This document shows, piece after piece, positions 24,302 through 32,189 of a stretch of 32,351 nt of DNA. A program made the translations under genes and the position numbers. Each line of letters begins with the position of its first letter. Position 1 is the first letter of the stretch. The notes beneath the pieces were generated by a model that saw nothing but the letters and a program-made list of their open reading frames with translations, had not been told where the DNA came from and made no database searches. The stretch lies in contig JAZTYY010000037.1 of assembly GCA_045637205.1 (NCBI GenBank), positions 1 to 32,351 on the forward strand, in the 5' to 3' direction. Source of the stretch: RGIG4608 sp045637205 (GTDB taxonomy: Bacteria > Bacillota > Clostridia > Oscillospirales > CAG-272).

Positions 24302-24330
24302 TTGAAAAATCGAAAAAAATATTATATAAT
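24302..24330 (+). promoter_or_regulatory. Sigma-A promoter of ireB-ribF-dacF-like operon
   Basis: TTGAAA (24302-24307), a 17-base spacer and TATAAT (24325-24330), 39 bases before the ireB ATG. The short leader excludes an FMN riboswitch for ribF here. Confidence 0.82.
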
Positions 24331-24369
24331 ATCTTTGTATAATTTTTTTATTAACAAAGGAGTTCAAAA

Positions 24370-24624
24370 ATGGCAAGAAGAGATTATGAAACTCAAATGT
24401 TCCGCGTTCCCTCCGAACGTGAAGATGAAACCAAAAGAATCCTTCAAGAAATCTATGATGCTTTAAGTGAAAGAGGCTATAACCCAATCAATCAGATTGT
24501 TGGATATATCATTTCCGAGGACCCCACGTATATTACTAACCACAACAATGCTCGCGCGCTTATCAGAAAGCTCGATAGAGATGACCTTCTCGCAACATTG
24601 TTGAAGAATTATCTTGAAATTTAA
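24370..24624 (+). CDS. ireB: IreB family regulatory protein (UPF0297/DUF965)
   Basis: An 84-residue protein of the IreB family. In Enterococcus, IreB is a substrate of the PASTA kinase IreK and phosphatase IreP and affects cephalosporin resistance. Family hallmarks are MFRVPSE near the N-terminus, EIYDALSERGYNPINQIVGYIISEDPTYIT, and HNNARALIRKLDRDDLL. AAAGGAG lies about seven bases before the ATG. In many Firmicutes it sits with alaS, ruvX and yrzB; here it is followed by ribF (stop and start one base apart) and a DacF-type gene. Confidence 0.94.
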   Translation: MARRDYETQMFRVPSEREDETKRILQEIYDALSERGYNPINQIVGYIISEDPTYITNHNNARALIRKLDRDDLLATLLKNYLEI

Positions 24625-24625
24625 A

Positions 24626-25549
24626 ATGAGATTTATCAACCTGAAAACTAAAACAGAAAGTTGCTGCATAAACCAGCCAACTGTTCTTTGTCTAGGCAAT
24701 TTTGACGGTGTTCATTTAGGACACCGTCAACTTGTTGATGCCGTTTTACAAAAGCAATCCGAATTAAAAGCATCCTATGAAGATATCACAAGTGGCGCTT
24801 GGTTTTTTGATTCAAGCTCCTATAAAAACACGAACGAAATATATTCATTGGATGAAAAGCTGGATGTTTTTGCTTCCCTTGGACTTGAATATGCTATAAT
24901 TGCAGATTTTGATGATATGAAATCTCTTTCTCCTGTCGATTATGTTCATGAGATTTTGCAAAAAGAGTGCAAGTGTGTACATGCTGTGTGCGGTACAAAT
25001 TTTCACTTTGGCACTAAAGCCTCCGGTAATTGCCAAACACTTTATCAGCTTATGGATAAAAATGCAACTATTGTTTCTTTGTTATCCAAAGACAACGATA
25101 TTATCTCTTCAACTTTTATTCGTTCCCTTTTAATTGACGGAAATATCGAAAAAGCCAATATTCTTTTGGCTGGACACTATTCAATCACTGAAACAGTTGT
25201 GTATGGCAAACAGCTAGGCAGAACATTAAATCTGCCCACGATCAACCAAAACGTTAAAAACAAAACTTTAATTCTTAAAAACGGTATATATGCCACAATA
25301 TGCACAATCGATAATCAAAAATATTATGGTGTTACAAATATTGGAATTCGTCCAACTGTAGAACAAAGCAATATCAAAAACGTTGAAACTCATATTATTG
25401 ATTTTAATGAAAATTGCTACGGAAAAGCCATCAAGGTTGAATTTGTTCATAGAATTCGAGACGAAATTAAATTCAATAATATCGATGAATTGAAATCACA
25501 AATTCAAAAAGACATTCAAACTACAAAAGCATTTTTTAATCAAATTTAA
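24626..25549 (+). CDS. ribF: Bifunctional riboflavin kinase/FAD synthetase
   Basis: Converts riboflavin to FMN and then FAD. The 307-residue protein has an N-terminal nucleotidyltransferase domain with GNFDGVHLGH (24-33), CGTNFHFGTKASGN and ISSTFIRSLL, then a C-terminal kinase domain with GRTLNLPTIN, YYGVTNIGIRPTV, the catalytic-Glu region VETHIIDF, and IRDEIKF. Two small departures from consensus are Cys for Phe before GTNF and NLPTIN for the usual GFPTAN. The ATG at 24626 starts one base after the ireB stop without a clear ribosome site, so coupling to ireB is likely; a TTG four codons earlier is an alternative. The dacF-like gene follows by 15 bases. Confidence 0.95.
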   Translation: MRFINLKTKTESCCINQPTVLCLGNFDGVHLGHRQLVDAVLQKQSELKASYEDITSGAWFFDSSSYKNTNEIYSLDEKLDVFASLGLEYAIIADFDDMKSLSPVDYVHEILQKECKCVHAVCGTNFHFGTKASGNCQTLYQLMDKNATIVSLLSKDNDIISSTFIRSLLIDGNIEKANILLAGHYSITETVVYGKQLGRTLNLPTINQNVKNKTLILKNGIYATICTIDNQKYYGVTNIGIRPTVEQSNIKNVETHIIDFNENCYGKAIKVEFVHRIRDEIKFNNIDELKSQIQKDIQTTKAFFNQI

Positions 25550-25564
25550 ACGAGGTGAGAACTT

Positions 25565-26845
25565 ATGGTCAAAAAAGTAATATCTTTTATTGCTTTGATT
25601 ATCATATTGTTCTCATCTTTTTCTTTTTCTTCGTTCGCGTTTGAAATTGATCAATCCAAGGGCACGGTCGATGGTTACTACTTGTATGACTTAGAACACA
25701 ACCAAATTATGTCCAGCCACAACATTGACAACCCCATTACCCCCGCATCAACCACTAAAATTATGACAGCTTGTATTGTGTTAGAATCAGGAGTGGATTT
25801 AGACAAACCGATTACTATAAGCAAAAATATGATTTCCAACATTTCGGGCAGACAGATGTTTTTGAAAGAAGGAAATGTTTTAACTATTGAGGATTTGCTG
25901 TATGCTATGCTTTGCGGTGGATATAATGATGCAGCTCATATCTTAGCTTTAACCATATCTCCATCAATATCGGAATTCACTAAAAAAATGAACTCGAAGG
26001 CATTTGAGCTCGGAATGAATAACACCCATTTTGCTAACCCTACTGGTATAGGTGATTCCTCGATGACAACCACAGTCAATGATATTGCCAAACTATCAAA
26101 ACATATGGCTAAAAATGAATTATTCATAACCATATGCTCAACAAAATCATATAAATTGTCAGCAACTTCGATTTGTGAATATACAACCATTAGCAACCGT
26201 TCTTCACTTCTTTCTCAATATAAGGGTTTATCTAGCTTTAACGTTGGTTCAAGTGATGATGGTGATTATGCCGTGGTGTTCTACAAAATATCAAGCACAA
26301 CCCTCATAGCAATAGTTATGAATGCCAAATCAAATGGCACCAAAACCAACGTAGCTGAAGATTATTGCAAAGACTTGATTTCTCATGCACTAAATGATTA
26401 TTCTGTTCAAACCCTTAAAAATGCAAATGATGTAATCACGTCTCTTCCTGTAAAATACTCTATTTCTTCTAAAGAAATCAATGTATATTTACAAGAAGAT
26501 TTATCAGTATTTGTACCTAAAGGCATAGACCTTGATAACGATATATCTTATAGTGTATGTATAAACGACGATGAATTAGTGGCTCCAATTAGTTCCGGTG
26601 ACATTGTGGGTACAATAAACGTTTTTTATGACGGAATACTTTTAGCAAGCTCCCCTTTGGTGGTTAAAGAAAGTGTTGATAAAAATACCTTCTTGTTCGT
26701 CATGGATATGATAAAATCATTTGTTCTCAGCAAATCATTTATCATAGCCCTAATACTTTTCGTAATATTAGTAATCATTTATTATGCCCCTAAAAAACGC
26801 AAGAAAAAACGCAAAAAACGTAAAATAAGAAAAAAGCCAACGTAA
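25565..26845 (+). CDS. DacF-type serine peptidase (penicillin-binding protein), catalytic motifs degenerate
   Basis: A 426-residue exported protein of the D-alanyl-D-alanine carboxypeptidase (S11) family. There is a signal peptide (about 1-25, ending FSSFAF), a serine-protease fold with SxxK as Ser62-Thr-Thr-Lys65 in PASTTKIMTA, a C-terminal beta domain (about 295-370), one membrane helix (about 390-407) and a basic tail with 13 Lys/Arg between residues 410 and 424. The SxN motif reads Gly119-Tyr120-Asn121 (GGYNDAA), and the position of KTG reads Asn226-Val227-Gly228 (SSFNVGSSDDGDY). It may thus be a weak or non-enzymatic penicillin-binding protein. The ribosome site is GAGGTGAG. It is last in the operon; its final codons form the left arm of the terminator. 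Confidence 0.85.
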   Translation: MVKKVISFIALIIILFSSFSFSSFAFEIDQSKGTVDGYYLYDLEHNQIMSSHNIDNPITPASTTKIMTACIVLESGVDLDKPITISKNMISNISGRQMFLKEGNVLTIEDLLYAMLCGGYNDAAHILALTISPSISEFTKKMNSKAFELGMNNTHFANPTGIGDSSMTTTVNDIAKLSKHMAKNELFITICSTKSYKLSATSICEYTTISNRSSLLSQYKGLSSFNVGSSDDGDYAVVFYKISSTTLIAIVMNAKSNGTKTNVAEDYCKDLISHALNDYSVQTLKNANDVITSLPVKYSISSKEINVYLQEDLSVFVPKGIDLDNDISYSVCINDDELVAPISSGDIVGTINVFYDGILLASSPLVVKESVDKNTFLFVMDMIKSFVLSKSFIIALILFVILVIIYYAPKKRKKKRKKRKIRKKPT

Positions 26846-26858
26846 GGTTGGCTTTTTT
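26830..26858. terminator. Bidirectional terminator between dacF-like gene and ABC operon
   Basis: 12-bp stem AAAAAAGCCAAC/GTTGGCTTTTTT (26830-26841 and 26847-26858) with a five-base loop holding the dacF-like stop codon. T-tracts follow on both strands, so it can serve the plus-strand operon and the convergent ABC operon, whose last stop is at 26862. Confidence 0.92.
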
Positions 26859-26861
26859 CTT

Positions 26862-28769
26862 TTAGTCTAATTCTTTTTTACCTGTGTAAAGCTCATAATA
26901 ACGTCCCTCAAATTGAAGAAGCTCTTCATGAGTTCCCCTTTCAACTATTTCACCGTGCTCAAGTACCATAATAGCATTTGAGTTTCTTACAGTTGAAAGT
27001 CTATGAGCAATTACAAACGTAGTACGATTCTTCATAAGTCTATCCATACCGTGCTCGATATGACGCTCAGTTCTTGTGTCAACTGAACTTGTAGCCTCAT
27101 CCAATACAAGTATTGGAGCTTTTGAAAGAGCCGCTCTTGCAATATTAAGAAGCTGTCTTTGTCCTTGTGAAAGGTTAGCGCCGTCACCTTCTATTACAGT
27201 ATTATAGCCGTCTGAAAGTCTCATAATAAAGCTGTGAGCACTTGCTGTTTTAGCGGCTTCAATAACCTCTTCGTCAGTTGCATCCAATCTACCGTAACGA
27301 ATATTCTCCATGATAGTTCCAGTAAACAAGTGAGTATCTTGAAGAACCATTGCAATATTCTTTCTAAGGTCAGAAAGATTATATTCTTTAATATTTACAC
27401 CATCAATTGTAATTGTTCCTGACTCAATGTCATAGAAACGATTAAGCAAGTTAGTAATGGTTGTTTTACCAGCACCCGTTGATCCAACAAAAGCAATTTT
27501 TTGTCCAGGATGCGCATAAAGTGATATGTTTTTAAGAACAAGCTTATCAGGATTATATCCAAAGCTTACGTTATCAAGAACAACGTCACCTCTAATATTA
27601 TCAGCCGGCTTTACTTCACCAATGCTTTCAATCTCGGGTTCTCTATCCATAAGTGCAAATACACGCTCAGCACCTGCAAGTGCAGAAAATATAGTGCTCA
27701 TCTGCTGTGAAATCATATTTATTGGCATAGAAAATGAGCGAGAATATTGAACGAACAATACAAGTTCACCGATACTTAATACATTAGGACCGCCAAGAAG
27801 GCAAAGAAGTCCACCAACACCTGCAGTTATTGCATAGCTAATTTGGCTCATGTTACCAAGCACAGGACCCATAATACCACCAAAAAACTGAGCCTTAAAC
27901 TGCTTATCTCTCATATCATTGTTGAGAGTGTCGAATTCTTCTTCGCAAATTTTTTCGTGGTTAAATACCTTAATTACCTTTTGACCAGAAACTGATTCTT
28001 CAATATAACCGTTTATTGCACCCAATGCAGCCTGCTGACCAACGTAATATTTAGATGAACGTTTAGCAATTTCACCCGCAAGCAAACCGAAAATAGGAAT
28101 GAAAATTACCGTTATAAGAGTCAACCAAATATTAGTAAATATCATAATTGACAAAGTACCCACAATTGTTATAGCACCCGAAATCAAGTTAACAACTGTA
28201 TTGTGAAGCATCATATCAATATTGTCAATATCATTAGTAAAACTACTCATGATAGTACCATTGCTGTCACTGTCAAATGCTCTAACTGGCAATTTTTGTA
28301 CTTTTTTAAACAAATCGTTTCTAAGCTTCTCTATTGCATTCATTGAAACCGAAAGCATAAGTCTTGATTGAAGATAGCTTGCAGCTATACCGCATATATA
28401 TATGCAAGCCACAACAGTAAGTATTAATGCCAAATATGCAAGCGGATTATCAAACACAAATCCCAAAAATACAAACTCTGTTCTACCCTTTTCAAAGGAA
28501 TCTATAACAAGTTTAAGAATATATGATCCTGTCAATGAAGACACTGTATGCAAAAGCATACAAACAACCACCAAAACCAAACGGAATTTGTATTTTGACA
28601 AGTAGGAAAGCAATCTTTTAACTGTTGCTTTAGTGTCCTTGGGCTTTCCTTTTGCTCTTACACCGGGGCCACCACCACGTCTTGGGCCATGACCTCCACC
28701 CATCATTTTACCTTTGGAGGATTTGCCGCCATATTGCTTTTGAAGCTCTTCTAATGTTCTTGCAGCCAT
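26862..28769 (-). CDS. ABC exporter half-transporter, consensus ATPase subunit
   Basis: A 635-residue fused membrane/ATPase half-transporter of the multidrug/lipid exporter type (BmrD/TM288-like). Residues 1-45 are a Gly/Lys/Arg-rich cytoplasmic extension, followed by six membrane helices and an ATPase domain with Walker A GSTGAGKTT (about 426-434), signature LSQGQRQ (about 533), Walker B LVLDEATSSVD with catalytic Glu, and switch histidine in IAHRLST. Paired with the next-listed half-transporter it should form a heterodimer in which this subunit supplies the intact Walker B and switch residues. It overlaps that gene by one base (TAATG), with GGAGG upstream. Substrate is unknown; drugs or peptides are possible. 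Confidence 0.93.
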   Translation of the reverse strand: MAARTLEELQKQYGGKSSKGKMMGGGHGPRRGGGPGVRAKGKPKDTKATVKRLLSYLSKYKFRLVLVVVCMLLHTVSSLTGSYILKLVIDSFEKGRTEFVFLGFVFDNPLAYLALILTVVACIYICGIAASYLQSRLMLSVSMNAIEKLRNDLFKKVQKLPVRAFDSDSNGTIMSSFTNDIDNIDMMLHNTVVNLISGAITIVGTLSIMIFTNIWLTLITVIFIPIFGLLAGEIAKRSSKYYVGQQAALGAINGYIEESVSGQKVIKVFNHEKICEEEFDTLNNDMRDKQFKAQFFGGIMGPVLGNMSQISYAITAGVGGLLCLLGGPNVLSIGELVLFVQYSRSFSMPINMISQQMSTIFSALAGAERVFALMDREPEIESIGEVKPADNIRGDVVLDNVSFGYNPDKLVLKNISLYAHPGQKIAFVGSTGAGKTTITNLLNRFYDIESGTITIDGVNIKEYNLSDLRKNIAMVLQDTHLFTGTIMENIRYGRLDATDEEVIEAAKTASAHSFIMRLSDGYNTVIEGDGANLSQGQRQLLNIARAALSKAPILVLDEATSSVDTRTERHIEHGMDRLMKNRTTFVIAHRLSTVRNSNAIMVLEHGEIVERGTHEELLQFEGRYYELYTGKKELD

Positions 28770-30568
28770 TATTTTTTATCCTCCTTCTTATCCATTTGTG
28801 AGTAATAGATTTCTTGATATTCAAGATTGTTTTCAAGCAAATATTCGTGTGTACCAACACCGGTTATTTTGCCTTCATCAAGAACGATAATCTCATCGGC
28901 ATCCTTAACCGAATTGATTCTTTGAGCAATAATTATCTTTGTGGAATCTTTAAGACTGTTTTTAAATGCCTCTCTAATCTTAGCTTCAGTTGCCATATCC
29001 ACAGCACTTGTAGAGTCATCAAGAATCAAGATTTTGGGCTTCTTCAACAATGCACGTGCTATACAAAGTCTTTGCTTTTGTCCGCCAGAAACGTTGGTTC
29101 CACCTTGACCAAGATCCATATTATATCCCTCAGTAAAGCTTGTTATGAATCCGTCAGCCTGTGCATAATCAGCAGCTTCTCTAATTTCTTCTATAGATGC
29201 CTCACTATCACCCCAACGAAGGTTATCAATAATACTACCAGAAAACAAAATATTCTTTTGAAGTACAACGCCAACGCCTTCTCTTAAGTTATGCAAGGAA
29301 TAATCTTTAACGTTAATTCCATCAACCAAAACCTCACCTTCGTCAACGTCATAAAGGCGTGCAATCATGGAAACAAGTGTTGTCTTTCCACATCCGGTTG
29401 ATCCAATAATACCAACTGTATCCCCCGCTTTTATTTTGATATTGATATTGTCCAACACCTTTTCTTCACTATCCTTATAATAGCGGAAGGAAACGTCTCT
29501 AAACTCAATTTCACCATTGCTAACAATAGCATCACTTGCATCAACAGGGTCATTAATATCAATTTTCTCATTCATAACTTCAGCAATACGTTTAGCAGAA
29601 GCCATTGATCTTGAGAACATCATAAAGAGGAATGTCACCATCATAAGTGATGATAAAATTTGAGTAATGTAAGTAACAAAGGCAGAAAATTCACCAACGG
29701 TCATATCGCCACCCAACACTTTAGGAGCACCAAACCAATAAACTGTAATAGCTGTTGCATTCATAATAAATGTCATCAATGGAGATAACAATATCATGTT
29801 TTTCATTGCACGGCTAGCAGTATTTTTAAGATCACCGTTGGCATTTTTGAATTTTTCTTCTTCAAAATCTTCTCTTACAAAAGATTTAACTACTCTAACG
29901 TTTGTAAGGTTTTCTTGAACCGTAGAGTTAAGTCCGTCAATCTTTGTTTGCATCTTTCCGAACAACGGAAAACCACGAACTATAACAATTGCAATAGTAA
30001 TAAGCAACAACGGAACTGAAACCGCAAGTATTACAGACAATGATGAGTTAAGATTTATTGCCATAATAAGCGCACCAATAAGCATTCCTGGTGATCTAAT
30101 AAACATTCTAAGCATCATATTAACGAAGTTTTGCAACTGCGTTACGTCATTTGTAAGTCTTGTTACAAGTGATGCAGAACTAAATTTATCAATATTTGAG
30201 AATGAGAAGTTTTGAACCTTTTTGTAGATGTCACTTCTAAGATCTGCTGAAAAATTAACTGATGCCTTGGCGCCAAAATATGCACCGCCAATGCCACCAA
30301 TCATCATAAGTACGGCTGTTAATACCATACCAACCATCATAGCAATCACAAAAAATGCATTATTGCCCATTAAATCATGAAGTCGCAAAACAAAATCGGG
30401 CATTTCTTCAATTTCACCCTTAACACCAAGGTCGATAATGTATGACAACAAGCTTGGCATAAGAATTTCGCCTATAACCTCAATAACCATGCAAAGAGGT
30501 CCAAGTATAAAGAATGGAAGATAGGGCTTGATATACTTCCACCAATTAATAGATTTATTTCGTTTCAT
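28769..30568 (-). CDS. ABC exporter half-transporter, degenerate ATPase subunit
   Basis: A 599-residue half-transporter (BmrC/TM287-like) with six membrane helices and an ATPase domain: Walker A GSTGCGKTT (about 387-395), canonical signature VSGGQKQRL (about 492), Walker B LILDDSTSAVD with Asp in place of the catalytic Glu, and Gln in place of the switch His (IAQRINSV). These paired changes mark the degenerate nucleotide site of heterodimeric exporters. The ATG overlaps the end of the MarR gene by 14 bases, with GGAAGAAAG upstream. It is translated with its partner in one operon under MarR. Confidence 0.93.
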   Translation of the reverse strand: MKRNKSINWWKYIKPYLPFFILGPLCMVIEVIGEILMPSLLSYIIDLGVKGEIEEMPDFVLRLHDLMGNNAFFVIAMMVGMVLTAVLMMIGGIGGAYFGAKASVNFSADLRSDIYKKVQNFSFSNIDKFSSASLVTRLTNDVTQLQNFVNMMLRMFIRSPGMLIGALIMAINLNSSLSVILAVSVPLLLITIAIVIVRGFPLFGKMQTKIDGLNSTVQENLTNVRVVKSFVREDFEEEKFKNANGDLKNTASRAMKNMILLSPLMTFIMNATAITVYWFGAPKVLGGDMTVGEFSAFVTYITQILSSLMMVTFLFMMFSRSMASAKRIAEVMNEKIDINDPVDASDAIVSNGEIEFRDVSFRYYKDSEEKVLDNINIKIKAGDTVGIIGSTGCGKTTLVSMIARLYDVDEGEVLVDGINVKDYSLHNLREGVGVVLQKNILFSGSIIDNLRWGDSEASIEEIREAADYAQADGFITSFTEGYNMDLGQGGTNVSGGQKQRLCIARALLKKPKILILDDSTSAVDMATEAKIREAFKNSLKDSTKIIIAQRINSVKDADEIIVLDEGKITGVGTHEYLLENNLEYQEIYYSQMDKKEDKK

Positions 30569-31040
30569 CTTTCTTCCTCACACAACAATTTTCTTCATTT
30601 TTATCGTTTAATTTTGATTGCATTTTATCCAAAAAACGATTAAATTCCGTTATCTCATCAACGGTAAATTCTTCAAAAATATTACTATCAACTTCTTCGA
30701 ATATTCTATAGGAATTTTCAATAATTTCCTTGCCTTTATCAGTTATTTTAATTCGATTAAACCTACTGTCTCCCTCAAGATTTTCTCTTTGGATAAACCC
30801 TTCAGTCTCAAGAGATTTCAGTGATCTAGCTACTGCTGCGGGCGTTATTTCAAAGCGCTCAGCTATTTCTTTTTGTGACGAAATTTCACCTTTTTTAGCT
30901 ATGTACATCAATAGGTGATGTTGGCTATTGTGAATACCCATTTTTGAAATATTACGTTCACAAACCTTATGGTGTAAACGGGAAACACAAAGCATTTTTC
31001 GCATTGTCGCCTTATAAATTTCCAAGTTTTCTTTGCTCAT
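30555..31040 (-). CDS. MarR family transcriptional regulator
   Basis: A 161-residue winged-helix regulator. The DNA-binding region includes ISSQKEIAERFEITPAAVARSLKSLETEGFIQRE (about residues 54-87) with a wing around RFNRIKITDKGKE. A helical dimerisation region follows. The last residues are Cys-containing and basic (CCVRKKDETK). AGGAG lies about eight bases before the ATG. It is the first gene of a three-gene operon with two ABC half-transporters, the usual arrangement of a ligand-sensitive repressor controlling an exporter. A palindrome at the transcription start supports autoregulation. The ligand is unknown. Confidence 0.92.
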   Translation of the reverse strand: MSKENLEIYKATMRKMLCVSRLHHKVCERNISKMGIHNSQHHLLMYIAKKGEISSQKEIAERFEITPAAVARSLKSLETEGFIQRENLEGDSRFNRIKITDKGKEIIENSYRIFEEVDSNIFEEFTVDEITEFNRFLDKMQSKLNDKNEENCCVRKKDETK

Positions 31041-31064
31041 CTACGTGCTCCTTTTTAAAAATAA

Positions 31065-31076
31065 TTAACACGTTAA
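31065..31076. promoter_or_regulatory. Probable MarR operator
   Basis: Perfect inverted repeat TTAAC-AC-GTTAA, lying two bases downstream of the -10 hexamer and spanning the predicted start site of the marR-ABC operon. Bound protein would block transcription. Confidence 0.65.
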
Positions 31077-31078
31077 CT

Positions 31079-31106
31079 ATTATAGCACAAACTTAGATTT
31101 TGTCAA
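31079..31106 (-). promoter_or_regulatory. Sigma-A promoter of marR-ABC operon
   Basis: Perfect TTGACA (31106-31101), a 16-base spacer and perfect TATAAT (31084-31079), 38 bases before the marR ATG. Confidence 0.9.
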
Positions 31107-31134
31107 GAGTTTTCTGACTTTTTCAATAAAAAAA

Positions 31135-31164
31135 TTTAGGTGCTTGCATGTGCAAGCGCCTAAA
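31135..31164 (-). terminator. Rho-independent terminator of asnA
   Basis: Stem TTTAGG-x-GCTTG with its complement (arms 31135-31146 and 31153-31164), one internal mismatch on the minus strand, six-base loop, then seven T residues on the minus strand (31134-31128). It begins five bases after the asnA stop. Confidence 0.88.
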
Positions 31165-31169
31165 TAAAA

Positions 31170-32174
31170 TCAAAGAATATTAATTCCCTTTTCTTCACAG
31201 AATTTGTGGTCTTTTTCACTCCAAAAAGATGATTGAACCTCACCAATATGAGCCTTTCTTAAAAAGAACATACACATTCTTGACTGGCCGATACCACCAC
31301 CGATTGTATATGGCAATTCACCAGCAAGCAATGCGCTGTGGAATGGCAATGACTCTCTATCTTCACAGCCACTAATGGCAAGCTGATTTTTCATTGCTTC
31401 TTCATCGACTCTAATACCCATAGATGAAAGCTCAAGAGCAATATCAAGCACAGGATAATAAACCAAAATATCACCGTTCAAGCTCCAATCATCATAGTCG
31501 GGAGCTCTTCCGTCATGCTTTTCTCCAGACTTAAGTTTACCACCGATTTGCATCAGGAAAACGGCTTTTTTCTCTTTACAAATTGCATATTCCCTATCCT
31601 TAGGAGAAAGATTGGGGTACATATTTTCAAGCTCTTGAGTTGTAACAAATTCTATCTCCTCGGGTAAAATTTTTCCAACGAAGGGATATTCACTTGCTAT
31701 GTAAATTTCAGTGTGTCTAAGAGCACGATATATTGATTTAACTGTCTTTTTTAACGTATATTCGTTGCGCTCACTCTTGTCGATGATGCGCTCCCAGTCC
31801 CATTGGTCGACAAACATTGAGTGAATATTATCAAGCTCCTCATCGCGTCTTATGGCATTCATATCTGTATACAAACCCTCATGAAGATTAAATTTATACG
31901 TTTTCAATGCCATTCTCTTCCACTTAGCCAATGAGTGAACTATCTCCAATTGTTCTCCGCTATAAACGTCGAAGGATACCGGTCTTTCGTGTCCATTAAG
32001 GTTATCGTTCAAACCACTATTCGATGGAACAAAAATCGGTGCAGAAACACGGGTAAGATTGAGCTCAACTGCAAGCTGTCTTTCAAAAAAGTCTTTGACT
32101 TTTTTAATAGCAACTTCAGTTTCTCTTAATGTCAATATTGATTTATAATCACTTGGAATTGAAAATTGTAACAT
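31170..32174 (-). CDS. asnA: Aspartate-ammonia ligase
   Basis: Makes asparagine from aspartate, ammonia and ATP; a class II synthetase-like enzyme related to AspRS. The 334 residues match E. coli AsnA (330). Conserved blocks include LNLTRVSAPIFV, LNGHERPVSFD, the AVHSLAKWKR-type block (IVHSLAKWKR), LYTDMNAIRRDEELDNIHS, VDQWDWE, and the C-terminal GGGIGQSRMCMFFLRKAHIGEVQ. AGAGGAAG precedes the ATG. It follows rsmA by 15 bases, so it is probably read from a promoter beyond the window, and it ends in a strong terminator. Confidence 0.97.
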   Translation of the reverse strand: MLQFSIPSDYKSILTLRETEVAIKKVKDFFERQLAVELNLTRVSAPIFVPSNSGLNDNLNGHERPVSFDVYSGEQLEIVHSLAKWKRMALKTYKFNLHEGLYTDMNAIRRDEELDNIHSMFVDQWDWERIIDKSERNEYTLKKTVKSIYRALRHTEIYIASEYPFVGKILPEEIEFVTTQELENMYPNLSPKDREYAICKEKKAVFLMQIGGKLKSGEKHDGRAPDYDDWSLNGDILVYYPVLDIALELSSMGIRVDEEAMKNQLAISGCEDRESLPFHSALLAGELPYTIGGGIGQSRMCMFFLRKAHIGEVQSSFWSEKDHKFCEEKGINIL

Positions 32175-32189
32175 TATATCTTCCTCTAA

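Noticed and set aside
24331..24369. Possible FMN riboswitch for the ribF operon
   Set aside because: The leader between the promoter and ireB is only about 39 bases, far too short for an RFN element.
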